Source: Cunninghamia lanceolata (taxonomy: Eukaryota > Streptophyta > Pinopsida > Cupressales > Cupressaceae). From it: DNA of 64,000 nucleotides. Under the pieces are notes generated by a model. That model was not told the origin of the DNA. It was given only the letters and a program-made list of their open reading frames with translations, and searched no databases. A program made the position numbers and the translations under genes. Positions 1-11,400 of this stretch are shown here, piece after piece. The stretch spans positions 13,896,501 to 13,960,500 of the forward strand of contig BSBN01000254.1 in assembly GCA_027924645.1 (NCBI GenBank), given 5' to 3'. Every line of letters starts with the position of its first letter. The stretch's first letter is position 1.

Positions 1-1060
1 TAGGATATAAAATATCCTGTTCCTCCCATATATCCTGATGACGACAACTTCATGCACCTTTCCTTCGATGCTTACGTCACCCCGATATCCTGATGATGAT
101 TATCCTGATGACGATGACGTCACATGCAGTTCCTTCAATATCCTGCTGTCGGCCAAACTTAACATTATCGGCCCGCGATGGTTTTATCAACCCGATCTTC
201 TACCTTATGCCGATACGCTCCTCCTCGGCAACACCTGATGATGATCACCCCAATGCACATTCACCTTATACAATCGACTGCATCATGCTCACCTCCATCT
301 ACTCGGATGACGCCTGAAGTAACTGCAGGATATACACAGAAATATCCTGATGATGCCGTTGCGATGGATTTTCCAACCTTAGCGAATTTTGATCCACCGA
401 ACCTCCTGAGGTGACCCGATCCGCTTTCAGGGTGATCTTCCAGACTCGAATTACCAGCACGACCTAGCACATACCCATGCTAGGGTTCTCAACACCTCTC
501 GACTGCGATCCTGCAAACATACATGCGAACAACCAGAAAATGCAAACTAAATCCTAAACTACTGTACATAGCCATTCCACCGATTCGACGAATCAACCGG
601 TGGAATGGATCAGCGAATCCATGTAACCACCAAAACAGCAACTCGATTAAACAATGGAATCCAACCAGAGAATGAACACAAACAGGATCTCTTTATTGAT
701 TTCAAAAGATGCAAATACAATATTCTGTCTCTCACACAGCACAATCTGACTTCTCTGCTCAATCTAGCTTCTCCACATCTATATCTAAATCCAACCGCTC
801 CTACTACATAAATAGGATCTCTTGCGAGTACTACCACTCGATTCCTAGCGGCTGGGAGCTTCCAAGCGGCTGGGAGGATCCAACCGAACATACAGCATAA
901 TAGCTGTCCTAACAAACTATCTAAAAATAGTAAAGTATGGTCAACATGACCTTATTACATGCATTGGTCTTATACGACCTTCTTGGAAACATTAACAAGA
1001 CTCAAAACAAACTAACTGCCTCATGGAGGCCAGCTGTCAGGTAGGTGCTCCTGCACCAGT
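1..1060. repeat. LTR-like remnant rich in CATCATGAT/TCCTGATGATGA motifs
   Basis: The first ~420 bases are packed with TCCTGATGATGA-type motifs and contain an exact TGACGTCA at 115-122, the same unusual composition as the LTRs at 40871-44166 and 52030-55324. A TATA-like ACATAAATAGG lies near 807-818. Its order (motif-rich block, then a TATA-like site, then a U5-like tail) resembles that LTR, but I could not align it base for base. It is probably the end of a related Gypsy LTR entering from outside the window. Boundaries are uncertain, and the short open frames here show no family features. Confidence 0.35.
573..607. other. Inverted repeat (hairpin)
   Basis: CATTCCACCGATTCG on the left pairs with CGAATC, then GGTGGAATG, on the right. 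A four-base AACC bulge interrupts the right arm and the loop is very short. It lies in the U3-like part of the LTR-like remnant. Function is unknown. Confidence 0.55.
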
Positions 1061-1106
1061 GTTGATAGTCCATTTAAGGTGCTTGACAATTCTAATCTAT
1101 ATATAA
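1058..1106. repeat. 48-bp direct repeat, copy 1
   Basis: Starts GTGTTGATAGTCCATTTAAG and continues to a TATATAA-type end. The same stretch recurs at 2506-2553 with about three mismatches, 1.45 kb away, and similarity stops abruptly after both copies. It could be a repeated coding segment of the degenerate minus-strand frame, or the shared ends of a small element. Confidence 0.6.
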
Positions 1107-2059
1107 GATCAATCCTTTTCATCATGTTGTCATCTCTTACCTTGTGAATAGATGCCTTGACTACTGTTTAGAAGAAAAAGTCTATGGTGTTGTCTCAAGA
1201 TTCTAAAAAAGTTCACAAACTCAATTGATTCTAGAAGTTTGATACTACATCATAGACTTTTTTTAAAAAAAAATTGTCAAAGAAAACTACCAATCATGTC
1301 ACATCATCATCTAATCTTATTATCCAAACAATATTGATTGAAGCAAAACATAATTGTGATCTATCATAAGGGAAATAAATTGATCATAAAAATACACTTC
1401 CTAATTTTGGATGAGTTTTTGTAGCACTAGTTATCTCCTTAAGCTTATACACCTAGAGGATTTAAGAGTTTTGGTGTTGTAGACAATATCCAAAACTTTT
1501 CATTGGATGAAACATCACACAATTGATATCTTCTTTCTTATTACCAACTACATGGGAATGGTGTTGTAGTAGCTTCATGTCCACTCTCTTGCATCATATA
1601 TTTGAATGATACTTTCTCATTGGTATACACTTTGATGGAATCCTCATTTCCAATACTACAAATATTCAAGGGAATCATAATTCATGAACCAAAGTTGAAT
1701 CTATTCCTCAACATGTTCCATAAAAAAACAAAGTTTATGCATAATTGGAAGGGGTTCTATAACATGTCATTATGAAATTAGTAGAACTATAAATTTACTC
1801 TTAAGTTTCTAGTCATGAAAATGATAATTAAGTCAATAGACAATCCTACAATGTCTTGCTTGTGGAACCATGGATCACATACAAGTGCACTAGTATTTGT
1901 TTGCAATAAGTGTTGTTGAAAATTAACAAAAAATAATAATATTAACATTTGTGTTGTATGACCTACTCAAACCTTCATGGGCAAGGTCTTGTGCATCTTA
2001 GGCTAATAATTTGTAAAACACAAAAGAGAGTATGATTTTTCAATATTAAGGCATTTGTG

Positions 2060-3030
2060 GTTCACCACTAGAGTTCATGTTTGTAACCACTTGTTAATGT
2101 ACTCTTCAAGCATATAATACTAAACTCATCATTGTTGATCTTGCAACCTCTCTTTCTCCACATGACAAAGTTCTCATTATGCTGTGAAAATAGTCTTCTA
2201 TGTTTATGATGTGACAATCTATGTGGATGTTTGTAATAGTCATATAGCACAATTTGATAGTCTTTTCCCTCAACATGACCTCCATACTTAGAAATTTGTC
2301 TATCATTATTTATGGTAATGCTCACATGTGGGATATACTCAAAATATTATAGTTTAGGACAACTTGTCATCATGAAACAGAACTCTGCCCTGAATTTTTG
2401 GACATTGTTATTCCTAAAAAACCCCTCCTTTACACCTTCATAAGGCATCAAATTATCTTCATACCTTGTTTGATGTTCCTATTGACTTTCATGATAGTCC
2501 TAGTTGTGTTGATAGTCCATTTAAGGTGCTTGAAAATTCTAATCTGTATATAATCAGTCCAATCATGGCCTCCAAATAGCCCTTCAAATCTCTTTGTCAT
2601 AAATCACACCACTTGCAATGTCCTTCCATAATCATAGATGCTTATTGCCACCCTTTCTACTATTTTGTTGTATTCATGTAGCCTCTTGATCTCCTTCTTA
2701 TATCTTCTATACACCTCACAACCATGAAACCAACTTGTACCTTCATTACACAACTAATGCACTTAATATTCCTCTTGACGTCTTAACAATTCTCTGATGA
2801 CCTTCATCCACCAATATTAATCATTTGGATACTCTTTAGTCCCAGTTGGTTGCTCTATCATGTGAGAATAGATTACATTGTGATGAACAACAATCCTTTT
2901 GTGCATGGGTTGGTAAGCATCTGATTGTTATAATAATCTTCTCCAACTATTAAAACACCCCTTGTAAGCAAAGACCATAATTACCCTCTTATTAAAAACA
3001 TCTTCCATATTCAATGATGAGGGTTTTATT
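2060..3030 (-). pseudogene. Degenerate unrecognised coding region (minus strand)
   Basis: Read on the minus strand, about 2820-3030 and 2560-2820 give a long quasi-open frame broken mainly by TAA/TAG/TGA. It contains a recognisably protein-like stretch with WWMKVIRELLRRQEEY and later FHGCEVYRRYKKEI motifs. Closer to 2068-2325 is an open segment rich in His, Tyr and Asn. Charged helical segments and stop-only decay suggest an old protein-coding gene or element ORF. I do not recognise the family. The 48-bp repeat copy at 2506-2553 lies inside this frame. No start, splice sites or partner genes could be fixed. Confidence 0.3.
2506..2553. repeat. 48-bp direct repeat, copy 2
   Basis: Second copy of the GTGTTGATAGTCC repeat found at 1058-1106, with about three substitutions. 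See that entry. Confidence 0.6.
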
Positions 3031-3306
3031 CTCTATACTAGCATTGTTTCTCCTTTTGACAGCATGGCAATCATATTCATAGGTCATGTCATAAAATCTT
3101 TTGGTAAAGGAAATCCTCGGGGTTGCTATAGCAATCATAGTACTCATGATTATTCTTGCATCTCATGTGACACCATTTCAATGTTGTTCATGATAACCTT
3201 ATAGCATAAAGACAGGCCCAATTATTCTTATGACTAATATGATATGATATTGAGAGGACAATCATAATCTAGTCATTTTAAGATAATTTTCAGAAGTTGC
3301 ATGAAG

Positions 3307-3530
3307 GTTGATCAGTCATTTATGACTGTTATATCATTGTTGATCAGTCATTTATGACTATTATATCATTGTTGATTAGTCATTTATCTATCATTTATGA
3401 CTATTTTATCAATGTTGATCAAACATTTATGACTGTTATATCATTGTTGATTAATTATGACTATTATATCATTGTTGATTAGTCATTTATGACTATTATA
3501 TCAATGCTAATCAGTGATTATTAAAGTTCT
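3307..3530. repeat. 32-bp tandem repeat, about six copies
   Basis: Consecutive units begin GTTGATCAGTCATTTATGAC and end in ATATCATT or ATATCAAT. Most are 32 bp; one is longer through an internal duplication (near 3379) and one is shortened. The array ends about 45 bases before the transposase remnant starts and may be subterminal sequence of that old element. Confidence 0.8.
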
Positions 3531-3573
3531 AATTATCATTGTCTTATTCATCATGCTTGTAGAAATCATCATC

Positions 3574-4755
3574 ATGCCAAGGAAATGAGCAAAGACTCTA
3601 ACACCAGAAGAGCATGAAGCTGAGAATGAGAGGAAAAGAGAAAGAATGAGGCAAATTCAGGAAAGTGGGAAATTGTTAACCATACAAGAAGATATTCCAC
3701 CATTGCCAATTAAAGAGGAACATGACACATCTAATGAAGCTAAGAGAGAGATGGAATTGGCGACACAAAGGGAATGAATGCAAAACCTCTGTGCAATGAG
3801 GAAAATGAATATCCAAGTTGAAGGCACTCCATCATCCATAGGTCAAGTTGAAGGAACACCATCATTATCTTCTTGAATTGGAGACACTCCAAGTTTCATA
3901 GGTGAAGTAGAAGGTACATCTTCATTTTATTCTCAAATCAATGGCACAGCATCATTCACACATCAAGTTGAAGGTACACCATCTTCTCCATCTCAACTTC
4001 AAGCCTTATCAATATCTTTTTCATCTCCAATTGAAGGTACATCATCTATCAAGTAAATATTGAAGAAATTCCTAATTTTGAGTCAACTTTACCAATTAAA
4101 ATGCCTCCTAGAATTTTGCATAGGAAGCCTAAGTTTCTAATCGATATCAATGAGAATGTATTGAAGCCCATGCAGGATAAGATTCCCATGTGCACTTGCC
4201 AGAGATATGTGAATAAGATATGGAAATCATTCTTTGAGAATTTAAATGAAACTTGAAGATGTCAACTATTTGTTGAATTGATGAGAAATCTAAAATTTAG
4301 ACCCACTATGAAGATTCTTGGCCTAAGAACATCAGATGCCTCAAGTGAAAAATCAATTCTTAAGAATCTAATGAGTGCATATGAGAGTGTGGGTTCCACC
4401 TCACAAACCAAGGATAGTAATGTCATACGACGTGTCATTACATCGACAATAGTAAGCCAACAAACAAAGAAAGCTCATCTCATTAGAAAGTCAAGTCAAC
4501 CATTGAAAATAAGTAGAAAAACTCTAAGATCATCCTTGGATAGAAGTTCCTTGAAAAAAATTTCCCCTCCCTTCCGAATCAATGAATTTTCCTCCAACAC
4601 CTGATCAGAAGAATCTTTAATGGATCTGATCAAATTTTTGTGCCTTCTAACCATGACTGAAGAATGATATTATATTAGAAAGATAAAACAAAGAAAGCTC
4701 ATCTCATTAGAAATACAAGTCAAGCATTGAAAATAAGTAGAAAAACTCTAATAGA
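3574..4755 (+). pseudogene. N-terminal remnant of DDE-like transposase (second copy)
   Basis: Starts at an ATG whose context, MPRK followed by a Thr/Glu-rich start, matches the start of the better preserved gene at 29669. The two align through an acidic head, a variable Ser/Thr/Pro linker and a conserved block: PPRILHRKPK, then IDxNENVLKP, then NKIWKSFFEN, then RCQLFVELMR and MKILGLRTSDASSEKS (4101-4400). Here the linker repeats a VEGTPSS-like motif several times. Several in-frame stops are present. The sequence around 4459-4530 is partly repeated at 4686-4755, and homology is then lost where a LINE begins. The catalytic part is absent. It is an old, 3'-truncated copy of the same transposon family. 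Confidence 0.7.
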
Positions 4756-4794
4756 AAATTTCTTAAGAGAAGAAGGGTTTTCATCTTAGGAGCC

Positions 4795-5690
4795 CCAGAT
4801 GAAATTATTTGGACTTCCTCTAAATCTGGGAAATACACAGTGAAGTAAGGATATCAAATCCTTATGGGAAGAAGTGTGGTAGGCTCTTCAAACTGGCCTT
4901 CCAAACTCTATTGGAGTAATCTTTGCCTTCCAAAGGTAGGTGCATTTGCTTGGTTGGCACTTAAGGGTTTTATTTTGACAAGTAAAAGACTTGTTAAGCT
5001 TGGTTTTGGCCATCCTTTTTTATGTCCTCTTTGTTCAGATGTAGAAGAAGATAGTAATCATTTCATGGTCAGCTATTCTTTTTCTTCACAAGTTTGGTAT
5101 TGGTTGTGGGATAAGTTAGGTTTGTCAAAAGCTCTTCCTGACACAGTTTTAAATTTATTTCAAAGTTGGCCAATTCTTTTTCATAACTTAACTTTTTCTG
5201 CCCTTTGGATTGTTTCTCCTAGTTTAGTGGTTTGGAATTTATGGCTTGAAAGAAATAACATAATTTTTAGGAAAAAGGAATACACCTTGGATCAAGTCAT
5301 GTGTAAAGTGGAAAAGGCAGTGGCAGAGTTAGTTTACTCTCATTTATTATTAAAAGATGTTGGCTCTTTAGCATTTTCTTCATGGGATGCTCTCATGCTC
5401 AAAACTTGGAAATTTTTGTCACTTCCCAATTCAAATTGTTTTGTGGGTGTTCAGAAAGTGGATAGAAGTCTCATTCACTAGAAGCCTCCTCCAAAAAATT
5501 TTATTAAGTTGAATTTTGATGGTGCCTGTAGAGGTAATTCAGGGTTCTCAAGTGCTGGGTGTGTGTTAAGAGATTGGAAAGGTGAAATTCTTAAGGTTGT
5601 GTCTCTTAAACTTGTTTTTTGCTCTAACAATGAGGCTGAAGCCTTGGCACTGGGATGCTGATTCTCTGCGGTGCTTGAATGGTTTTGTAA
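4795..5690 (+). pseudogene. LINE ORF2 C-terminus: zf-RVT and RNase H
   Basis: The open segment 4864-5481 has the plant zf-RVT pattern: YWSNLCLPKVGAFAWLAL, a run through LGFGHPFLCPLC, then EDSNHF, followed by WNLWLERNN. The frame extends upstream in degenerate form to about 4795 (PDEIIWTSSKSGKYTVK). A TAG at 5479-5481 stands where the family has Trp (HxKPPP context), and the frame then continues into RNase H with the catalytic LNFDGACRGN and NNEAEAL motifs. It stops near 5660 before the last catalytic Asp. Plant L1 LINEs of the RNase H-bearing type have exactly this order. The protein is non-functional. Confidence 0.75.
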
Positions 5691-5699
5691 AGGTTTTTG

Positions 5700-7190
5700 A
5701 AGAAGATAGGAAGTTCATCTTAGTTTAAGAGTGTTTGGTTTTGGAATGAAGTTCGGCACTTCTTTTTGAATTCAAATTAAAGAGGGAATGGCTTTGGTCA
5801 GGCTTTGGGTGGTGAGAAGTACGTCTGTATTTTTAGAGACAAGGTTCCCTTTTTGCAAACTTATGTTTTGTTTTGGTAGGATTAAAGTCTTTAGCATCCT
5901 TTTATTCCTTTTTTGTCATCATAACTCTTTGGCTCAGAATTTGTTATTTTCGTACGGATGGCATTCATGGAGTATTGTTTCATTAATTTCATCCATTTTG
6001 AATTGAGTTGGTATGAAGTACTTTCGGTCATCATCTGTGGTGCTTCTAGATCTTTCGCAAAGGAATTTAATATATTCTCTTTACTTGGATGTTTTTTCTC
6101 ATTTTTTTTATGGTGCTCTGCTGTTTGTGATTCCTTTCTTCCTGCTTTGAGGGCTCTTTTGGTGGAGACATGGGTTTGATTCTCAGAAATTCTAGGATTC
6201 TCTTGCCAATTCAGAAATGGGAGCAACCTTCTATTAGCATCTCTCATGCTTCCTCCTTGGGCAAAATGTTCAAACTTTATGATGAGGGCATTGAGAGAGC
6301 AATTGTTTTTGTGTGTGGTCATGACTTGTTTCATCTTCCTATGGCACTGTATCCATCCTAGGTGGTATCATACTTTCTTTCTAACTCCATGGACCTCAAT
6401 CAAGATGTTGATTTGGTGAGAAGGCTCGGGAATATGTTTGTGCAGGATTATTTGTTTTCTGTAGATAATTTTAGCACAGTCGTGGTAGACTATGATATTC
6501 ATTTGGGGACTGCTCTCATTGGGGGCCTTTTTACTCTACAAAATATTGTTCATAGGGCCGCAGTGCATTGTCTTTACACTTCTTTTCTCCATGGGTTGTA
6601 GTGTAATTTTAGGATGTCTATCCTAAATCGTCTTCACTATCATGGCAGAAAGGTTGGTGATGAAGTGGTAGATGCGGCCAGAGAGGTGTTTTGGGCTTTA
6701 TTCCATCTGCTTCATTTTCAATTACCTCCTCCCCCTTCGCTTGATGTAGATATTAGTGATGTGAATGTTGTGATGCTGGAGGATCCTTAGTTTGTGGATA
6801 TTTTTTCCATGAGAAGGAGACAGTGTTAATATGGAGAATGATGAATCTGATCAGGGTTTTTTGATAGTAGTTTTGAAAGAGGCTATTTGTTTTAAGCTTT
6901 CTCCTCCAGTGCCTTTACCTTATTCTCTTTTTGGTTTGTATTTGTAAGCTTCATATGTTCTGCTACATTTGTTTTTGTCCACCGGTGATGTAATTGAATC
7001 TCTATTAGACTTATTGTGGTTGTTATGGGGCAATTTTGCTTGCCTATGGCCCTATTTTCTAATGTAATTCCATATGGAAAAATCTTGTAATGTAGATAGG
7101 TTTTTTGGAGCTATAACTGGAGGTTTTCTTCCTAGTTCTTTCCTACCAGTATGCTCCTCCTGAACAAGGATTTTGTAATATTTCTTATGT
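5700..7190 (+). other. LINE downstream region, no recognised gene
   Basis: Between the RNase H remnant and the poly(A) signal is T-rich sequence with two adjacent open segments in different frames (6170-6361 and 6362-6601). They show no family motif I recognise. It is most simply LINE 3' untranslated sequence; capture of another sequence cannot be excluded. Confidence 0.4.
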
Positions 7191-7193
7191 TTT

Positions 7194-7238
7194 AATAAAA
7201 TAGTTTAGTGGCTCTACCACTTTTTTCTTTAAAAAAAT
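7194..7238 (+). terminator. LINE 3' end: poly(A) signal, hairpin, A-tract
   Basis: AATAAAA at about 7194-7200 is followed by the hairpin AGTGG-CTCTA-CCACT (7207-7221) and an A-run at 7230-7236. A terminal hairpin before the A-tail is the kind of 3' structure used by LINE reverse transcriptases to recognise their RNA. Confidence 0.6.
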
Positions 7239-7400
7239 AGTTTTATTATAATATAATAATATTGTATAATATTATAATATAATATAATATAATGGTTATA
7301 ATATAATATTATATTATAATATTATAATATAATATAATATTTATATTATATTATATTATAATTATATTATTATTATTATAATATGATTATTGATTATCTT
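7238..7400. repeat. AT-rich (TATAATA)n low-complexity tract
   Basis: Almost pure A/T with TATAAT/ATTATA reiterations following the LINE A-tail. It probably expanded from the tail or target. No gene is seen. Confidence 0.8.
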
Positions 7401-7464
7401 TAATTAATATCGATATGAAGCATTTTCATAAAAAAAACAATATGGGTGGCAACGTTGAAATGGG

Positions 7465-8293
7465 TGTTGGGAATTAAGGTATCTCAACCTTTGCAAATTC
7501 CTAATGTTGTATTTATTTATCCCATGTCGAGTTGGCATAGTCAGCACCTTGTGTATATGCAGCAGTGTAAATTTTGCTGACTTTTGCAGCTGCAGTTTCC
7601 CCCTTGAATACTTAACCTCAAACGATTTTTAATTAATGACAAGTGTCAGTGAGTATCTCTGCACGAGAGAAAGGCATCTTTGGACGGTCAAGAGAGGTTA
7701 TGACATGTAAGAGGAATATGATATTTTTAGTCAGTGTATGATTGATTCTATGACAGTTGTAAGGTGCGTAAGAGCATCTGTCGTAACCTATCTTGGGACC
7801 AGGCACCCACTTCGGGATGGGATGTTGGACAAGTGTTCTTAGGTGTGGGTTTTGGGGCATGAGTCCAAGATTGACGCCCATCTCTAGAAGGTTCTATTTT
7901 TGCCTTGTAAAATCTATATAAACAGGTGCTTGGATGGGAGATAGATAACTTTTGGTACGAGTACTGTTATGCTGCCAGAATATCTCCAAATTTGACATTC
8001 AAAGACTCCTGAAAGAGCATTGGCTCTGAAACCGTATTGTAATCTATTATTGTTTACTGTAATACATTTGAGCTGTGTTTTGGAGTGTGGGGTTTTTCAC
8101 CCGTAAGGGTTTTCCCCACATATATCTTGTCTCTCTCTCTTATGTCTACTTTCTATGTGTATGTGTATTGCTGCAATATCTCATTTTAATGGTTTAACAT
8201 TGCTATAATAGTTAGGATAAAGTTGAATTTGCATAGCCCTCTCCTCATTAGATTAGTGTAGGAAGCATTTTCCGCACACCTAGCTTCCTTTCA
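7465..8293 (+). repeat. Copia 5' LTR
   Basis: 829 bp, TG...CA ended. A TATA box TATATAAAC lies at about 7915-7923, and TTGTAATCTATT/GTAATACATTTG sequences near 8037-8070 are candidate polyadenylation signals. The sequence CACCCGTAAGGGTTTTCCCCAC and a CT-rich run follow in U5. Confidence 0.93.
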
Positions 8294-8295
8294 GT

Positions 8296-8307
8296 TGGTA
8301 TCAGAGC
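8296..8307 (+). promoter_or_regulatory. Primer-binding site (tRNA-iMet type)
   Basis: TGGTATCAGAGC begins two bases after the 5' LTR end, the standard plant Copia minus-strand primer site complementary to initiator Met-tRNA. Confidence 0.93.
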
Positions 8308-8410
8308 TTGATCACCTTTGGTCCTAGTTGTTGGGTAGGGCTTTTTTGAGCTAATCTTAGGTTGAGTGGGAGTCTGTGCAGAGCATTCTGTATCTTATTG
8401 CAGCAAGGAG

Positions 8411-11400
8411 ATGGCAACCACATTAGGAAGGTTTGAAGTAGAGAAGTTCAACGGCAATAATTTCAAGCTATGGAAGCTCAAGATGGAAGACTTGTTAGTT
8501 GACCGAGACCTTTGGGAAAGTGTGAATAGAACTAAACCAACTGCAATGTCACAAGATGACTGGGATCAAAAGGATCAGAAGGCTAAGGGTCTCATAAGAC
8601 TTAGTCTTGTCAATTCTGTGTTGTTAAATGTCCATGAGGAGGCTACTGCAAAACTCCTTTGGAAGAAATTGGGGGATGTGTATCAAGCTAAATCCCTTGT
8701 CAATAAACTTTTCCTAAGAAAGAAGTTGTATTCTCTTCGGATGGAGGACAGAGGATCCGTGGCTGAACATATGAATGCCTTTAATATGCTGGTTGCACAA
8801 TTGACATCTATCGGTGTAAAGATGGAGGAGGAGGATCGATGTATGACCCTGCTTTGTTCTCTGCTGGACTCATGGGATCATCTTGTCATGGCAATCAGAA
8901 GCACCACATCCACATTAAAAATGGAAGAGGTGGTTTCTTCATTGTTATCTGAAGAGATGTGGAGAAAGTCTTTTGAGGTAGCCAAAGAAGCCCTTGCAGT
9001 TCGTGGAAGACCCAAGGAGAAAGGGAAGAAGAAGGACAAGAAAGATGAGAAGGGTAGATCCAAATCTCTTGGAAAGTCCAAGGATCTTTGTTGGAAATGT
9101 GGCAAGACCGGGCATTTCTGAAAGGAATGCAAAGAGGAGAAGAAGAAAAAGAAGAAAGCTCCTGATTGAGATTCTAACAAATCACAAGATGACAGTGATG
9201 CCTTCATTGCAGCCCTGGCAACCCATGCATCTGATGATGTGTCTCTAATCGACTCTAGTGCATCATTCCACATGACCTCGCATCGAGACTAGTTTGCTAA
9301 GTATGAGGAGTTTGATGGTGGAAAGGTGTATCTGGGTGACGACTCTTATCTGAAGATTGTTGGTCGTGGAAGAGTCTCTATCCGATTCCCTGATGGTCAA
9401 GTGAAGGGGATCTCTGGGGTTATGCACATCCCAGGTTTAGCACGGAACCTACTTTCTGTAAGTAGTTTGAATGATGTAGGTGTGCAGGTTGTCTTTTCAA
9501 AAGAAGGATGCAAGATGACTAGAGGATCTATGGTGCTTGCTAAGGGTACTCGGAGAGGTACTCTATTTCAGCTGGAAGCATGCATTGCACAATGCAATAG
9601 TTCTTCTGACTCAAGGAAGAGGGCAGAAGTCACTTCATCCCCACCATCTGAACGAGCAGTGAAGAAATCTGTTGTTTCTAATCTTGATGGTTGTAATCGT
9701 GCATTGAAAGTTAAACTTCCTGCAGAAAAGAAAATGTTATGGCATAAGAGATTTGGCCACATTGGTGAGAAGGGTCTGTGTACCCTGAAAAATAAGAACA
9801 TCATTGAGGGGTTAGATGATTGTAATCTTGAGTTCAACTTTTGTCAACATTACATTTATGGAAAACAAAATCGTGTTTAGTTTTACTCGAGTTCTCATAA
9901 GTCTTCTGGTGTGTTGGACCTGATTCATTCTAATGTGTTTGGTCCTGTTAATGTTCCTTTGTTCTCAAAATCTCTATACTTTGTATCTTTTATAGATGAT
10001 TACAGTAGAAGGACATGGATTTATTTTCTCAGAAGCAAATCTGAAGTCTATAGCAAGTTTAAGGAGTTTAAAGCCTTTGTTGAAAATCAGACTGGTAAAA
10101 AGATTAAATGTTTGAGAACTGACAATGGTGGTGAGTTCTGTTCTACAAAATTTGATAAGTATTGCAAGGAACTTAGGATTGAAAGACATAAGACAACTCC
10201 ATACACACCGCAGCAATATGGAGTCGTAGAGAGGATGAACAGGACACTGATGGAGAAGGCTAGGAGTATGCTTAGTGGAGCTGGTCTAGAAAACAAGTTT
10301 TGGGCTGAAGCTATTGCCACTACTTGCTATCTAGTAAATAGATCTCCTACATTAGCTATTGTTGGAAAGACACCCATGGAGGTTTGGTCTGGTAGAAAGC
10401 CTTCAGTAAGGCATCTTCAAGTTTTTGGTTGTGAGGCATACGCTCATGTGCCTAAGGAGAAGCAGTCAAAGTTGGAGAACAAAGCTGTTAAGTGTATCTT
10501 CATCGGCTATTCTGTTGGTGTGAAAGGATACAAGCTTTGGGACCCCGTGGCTGAAAAAGTGTTGTATAGCAAAAGTGTCATCTTCAGAGATCTTAAACCT
10601 TCTTCCATTGTTCTGCAACCAGAAGAAAAAGAAAAGAAAGAGGATGTTGTTCAGTTTCCTCTCACCCCTAAGAAGACTGAACAGAAAGACAATGTTGTAC
10701 CTAATGATGAGGAGAGTTCTAGCAGCTTTGAAAGCTCATAAGAAGGAGAAGCTGAACCTCAACCTCAGCCCTTGAGGAGGTCTACATAGATAAGGAAGCA
10801 ACCTGAAAGGTTTGGTTTTACATTGCTTGATTCTAGTTGTGCTTATGCTTTGCTCACTAACAGTGATGAACCTAGAACTATATCAGAGGCTTTGGATATG
10901 AAGGATGCAGATTCCTGGAAGGAGGCCATGGAGGAAGAAATGGCTTCTTTGGAAAATAATCAAACTTGGGACTTGGTGCCTTTTCCTCCTGGACGAAAAC
11001 TTGTTGGATGCAAATGGGTGTTCAAGAAGAAGATTGGTGCAGATGGCAGTATTGAGAAGTATAAGGCCAGATTGGTTGCAAAGGGGTATTCACAAGTGGA
11101 GGGTATAGATTATGGTGAGATCTTCTCTCCTGTTGCAAAGCTAACATCCATTTGATTCCTGTTGTCTCTCGCAGCAGCTTATGACTTGGAGGTAGAACAA
11201 ATGGATGTGAAGACAGCCTTCCTTCATGGTGACTTGGAGGAGGAAATCTACATGTCATAGCCAAAGCATTACATGGTAAAAGGTAAAGAAAATTTGGTTT
11301 GCAAACTTAAGAAGTCTTTGTATGGTTTGAAGCAATCCCCTAGGAGATGGTACATGAAGTTTGATGCCTTTGTGTTGTCAATTAAATTTGTGAGATCAAA

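Larger units (their letters stand above)
4770..7245 (+). mobile_element. 5'-truncated L1-type LINE
   Basis: A non-LTR retrotransposon tail: the reverse-transcriptase zinc-binding domain and an RNase H start, then ~1.5 kb of downstream sequence, an AATAAAA signal, a short hairpin and a poly(A) tract near 7230. It abuts the transposase remnant at its 5' side, the usual outcome of incomplete target-primed reverse transcription. I could not define a target-site duplication because the 3' flank is AT-repeat sequence. Confidence 0.65.

Noticed and set aside
5891..6334. 147-codon minus-strand frame in the LINE downstream region
   Set aside because: No recognised domain, no splice or start context, and it opposes the LINE; chance frame in T-rich sequence.
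7600..7900. Minus-strand open frames repeated at 7633-7881 and 12666-13031
   Set aside because: They are the same LTR segment in both Copia LTRs, antisense to the element, with no coding motif.
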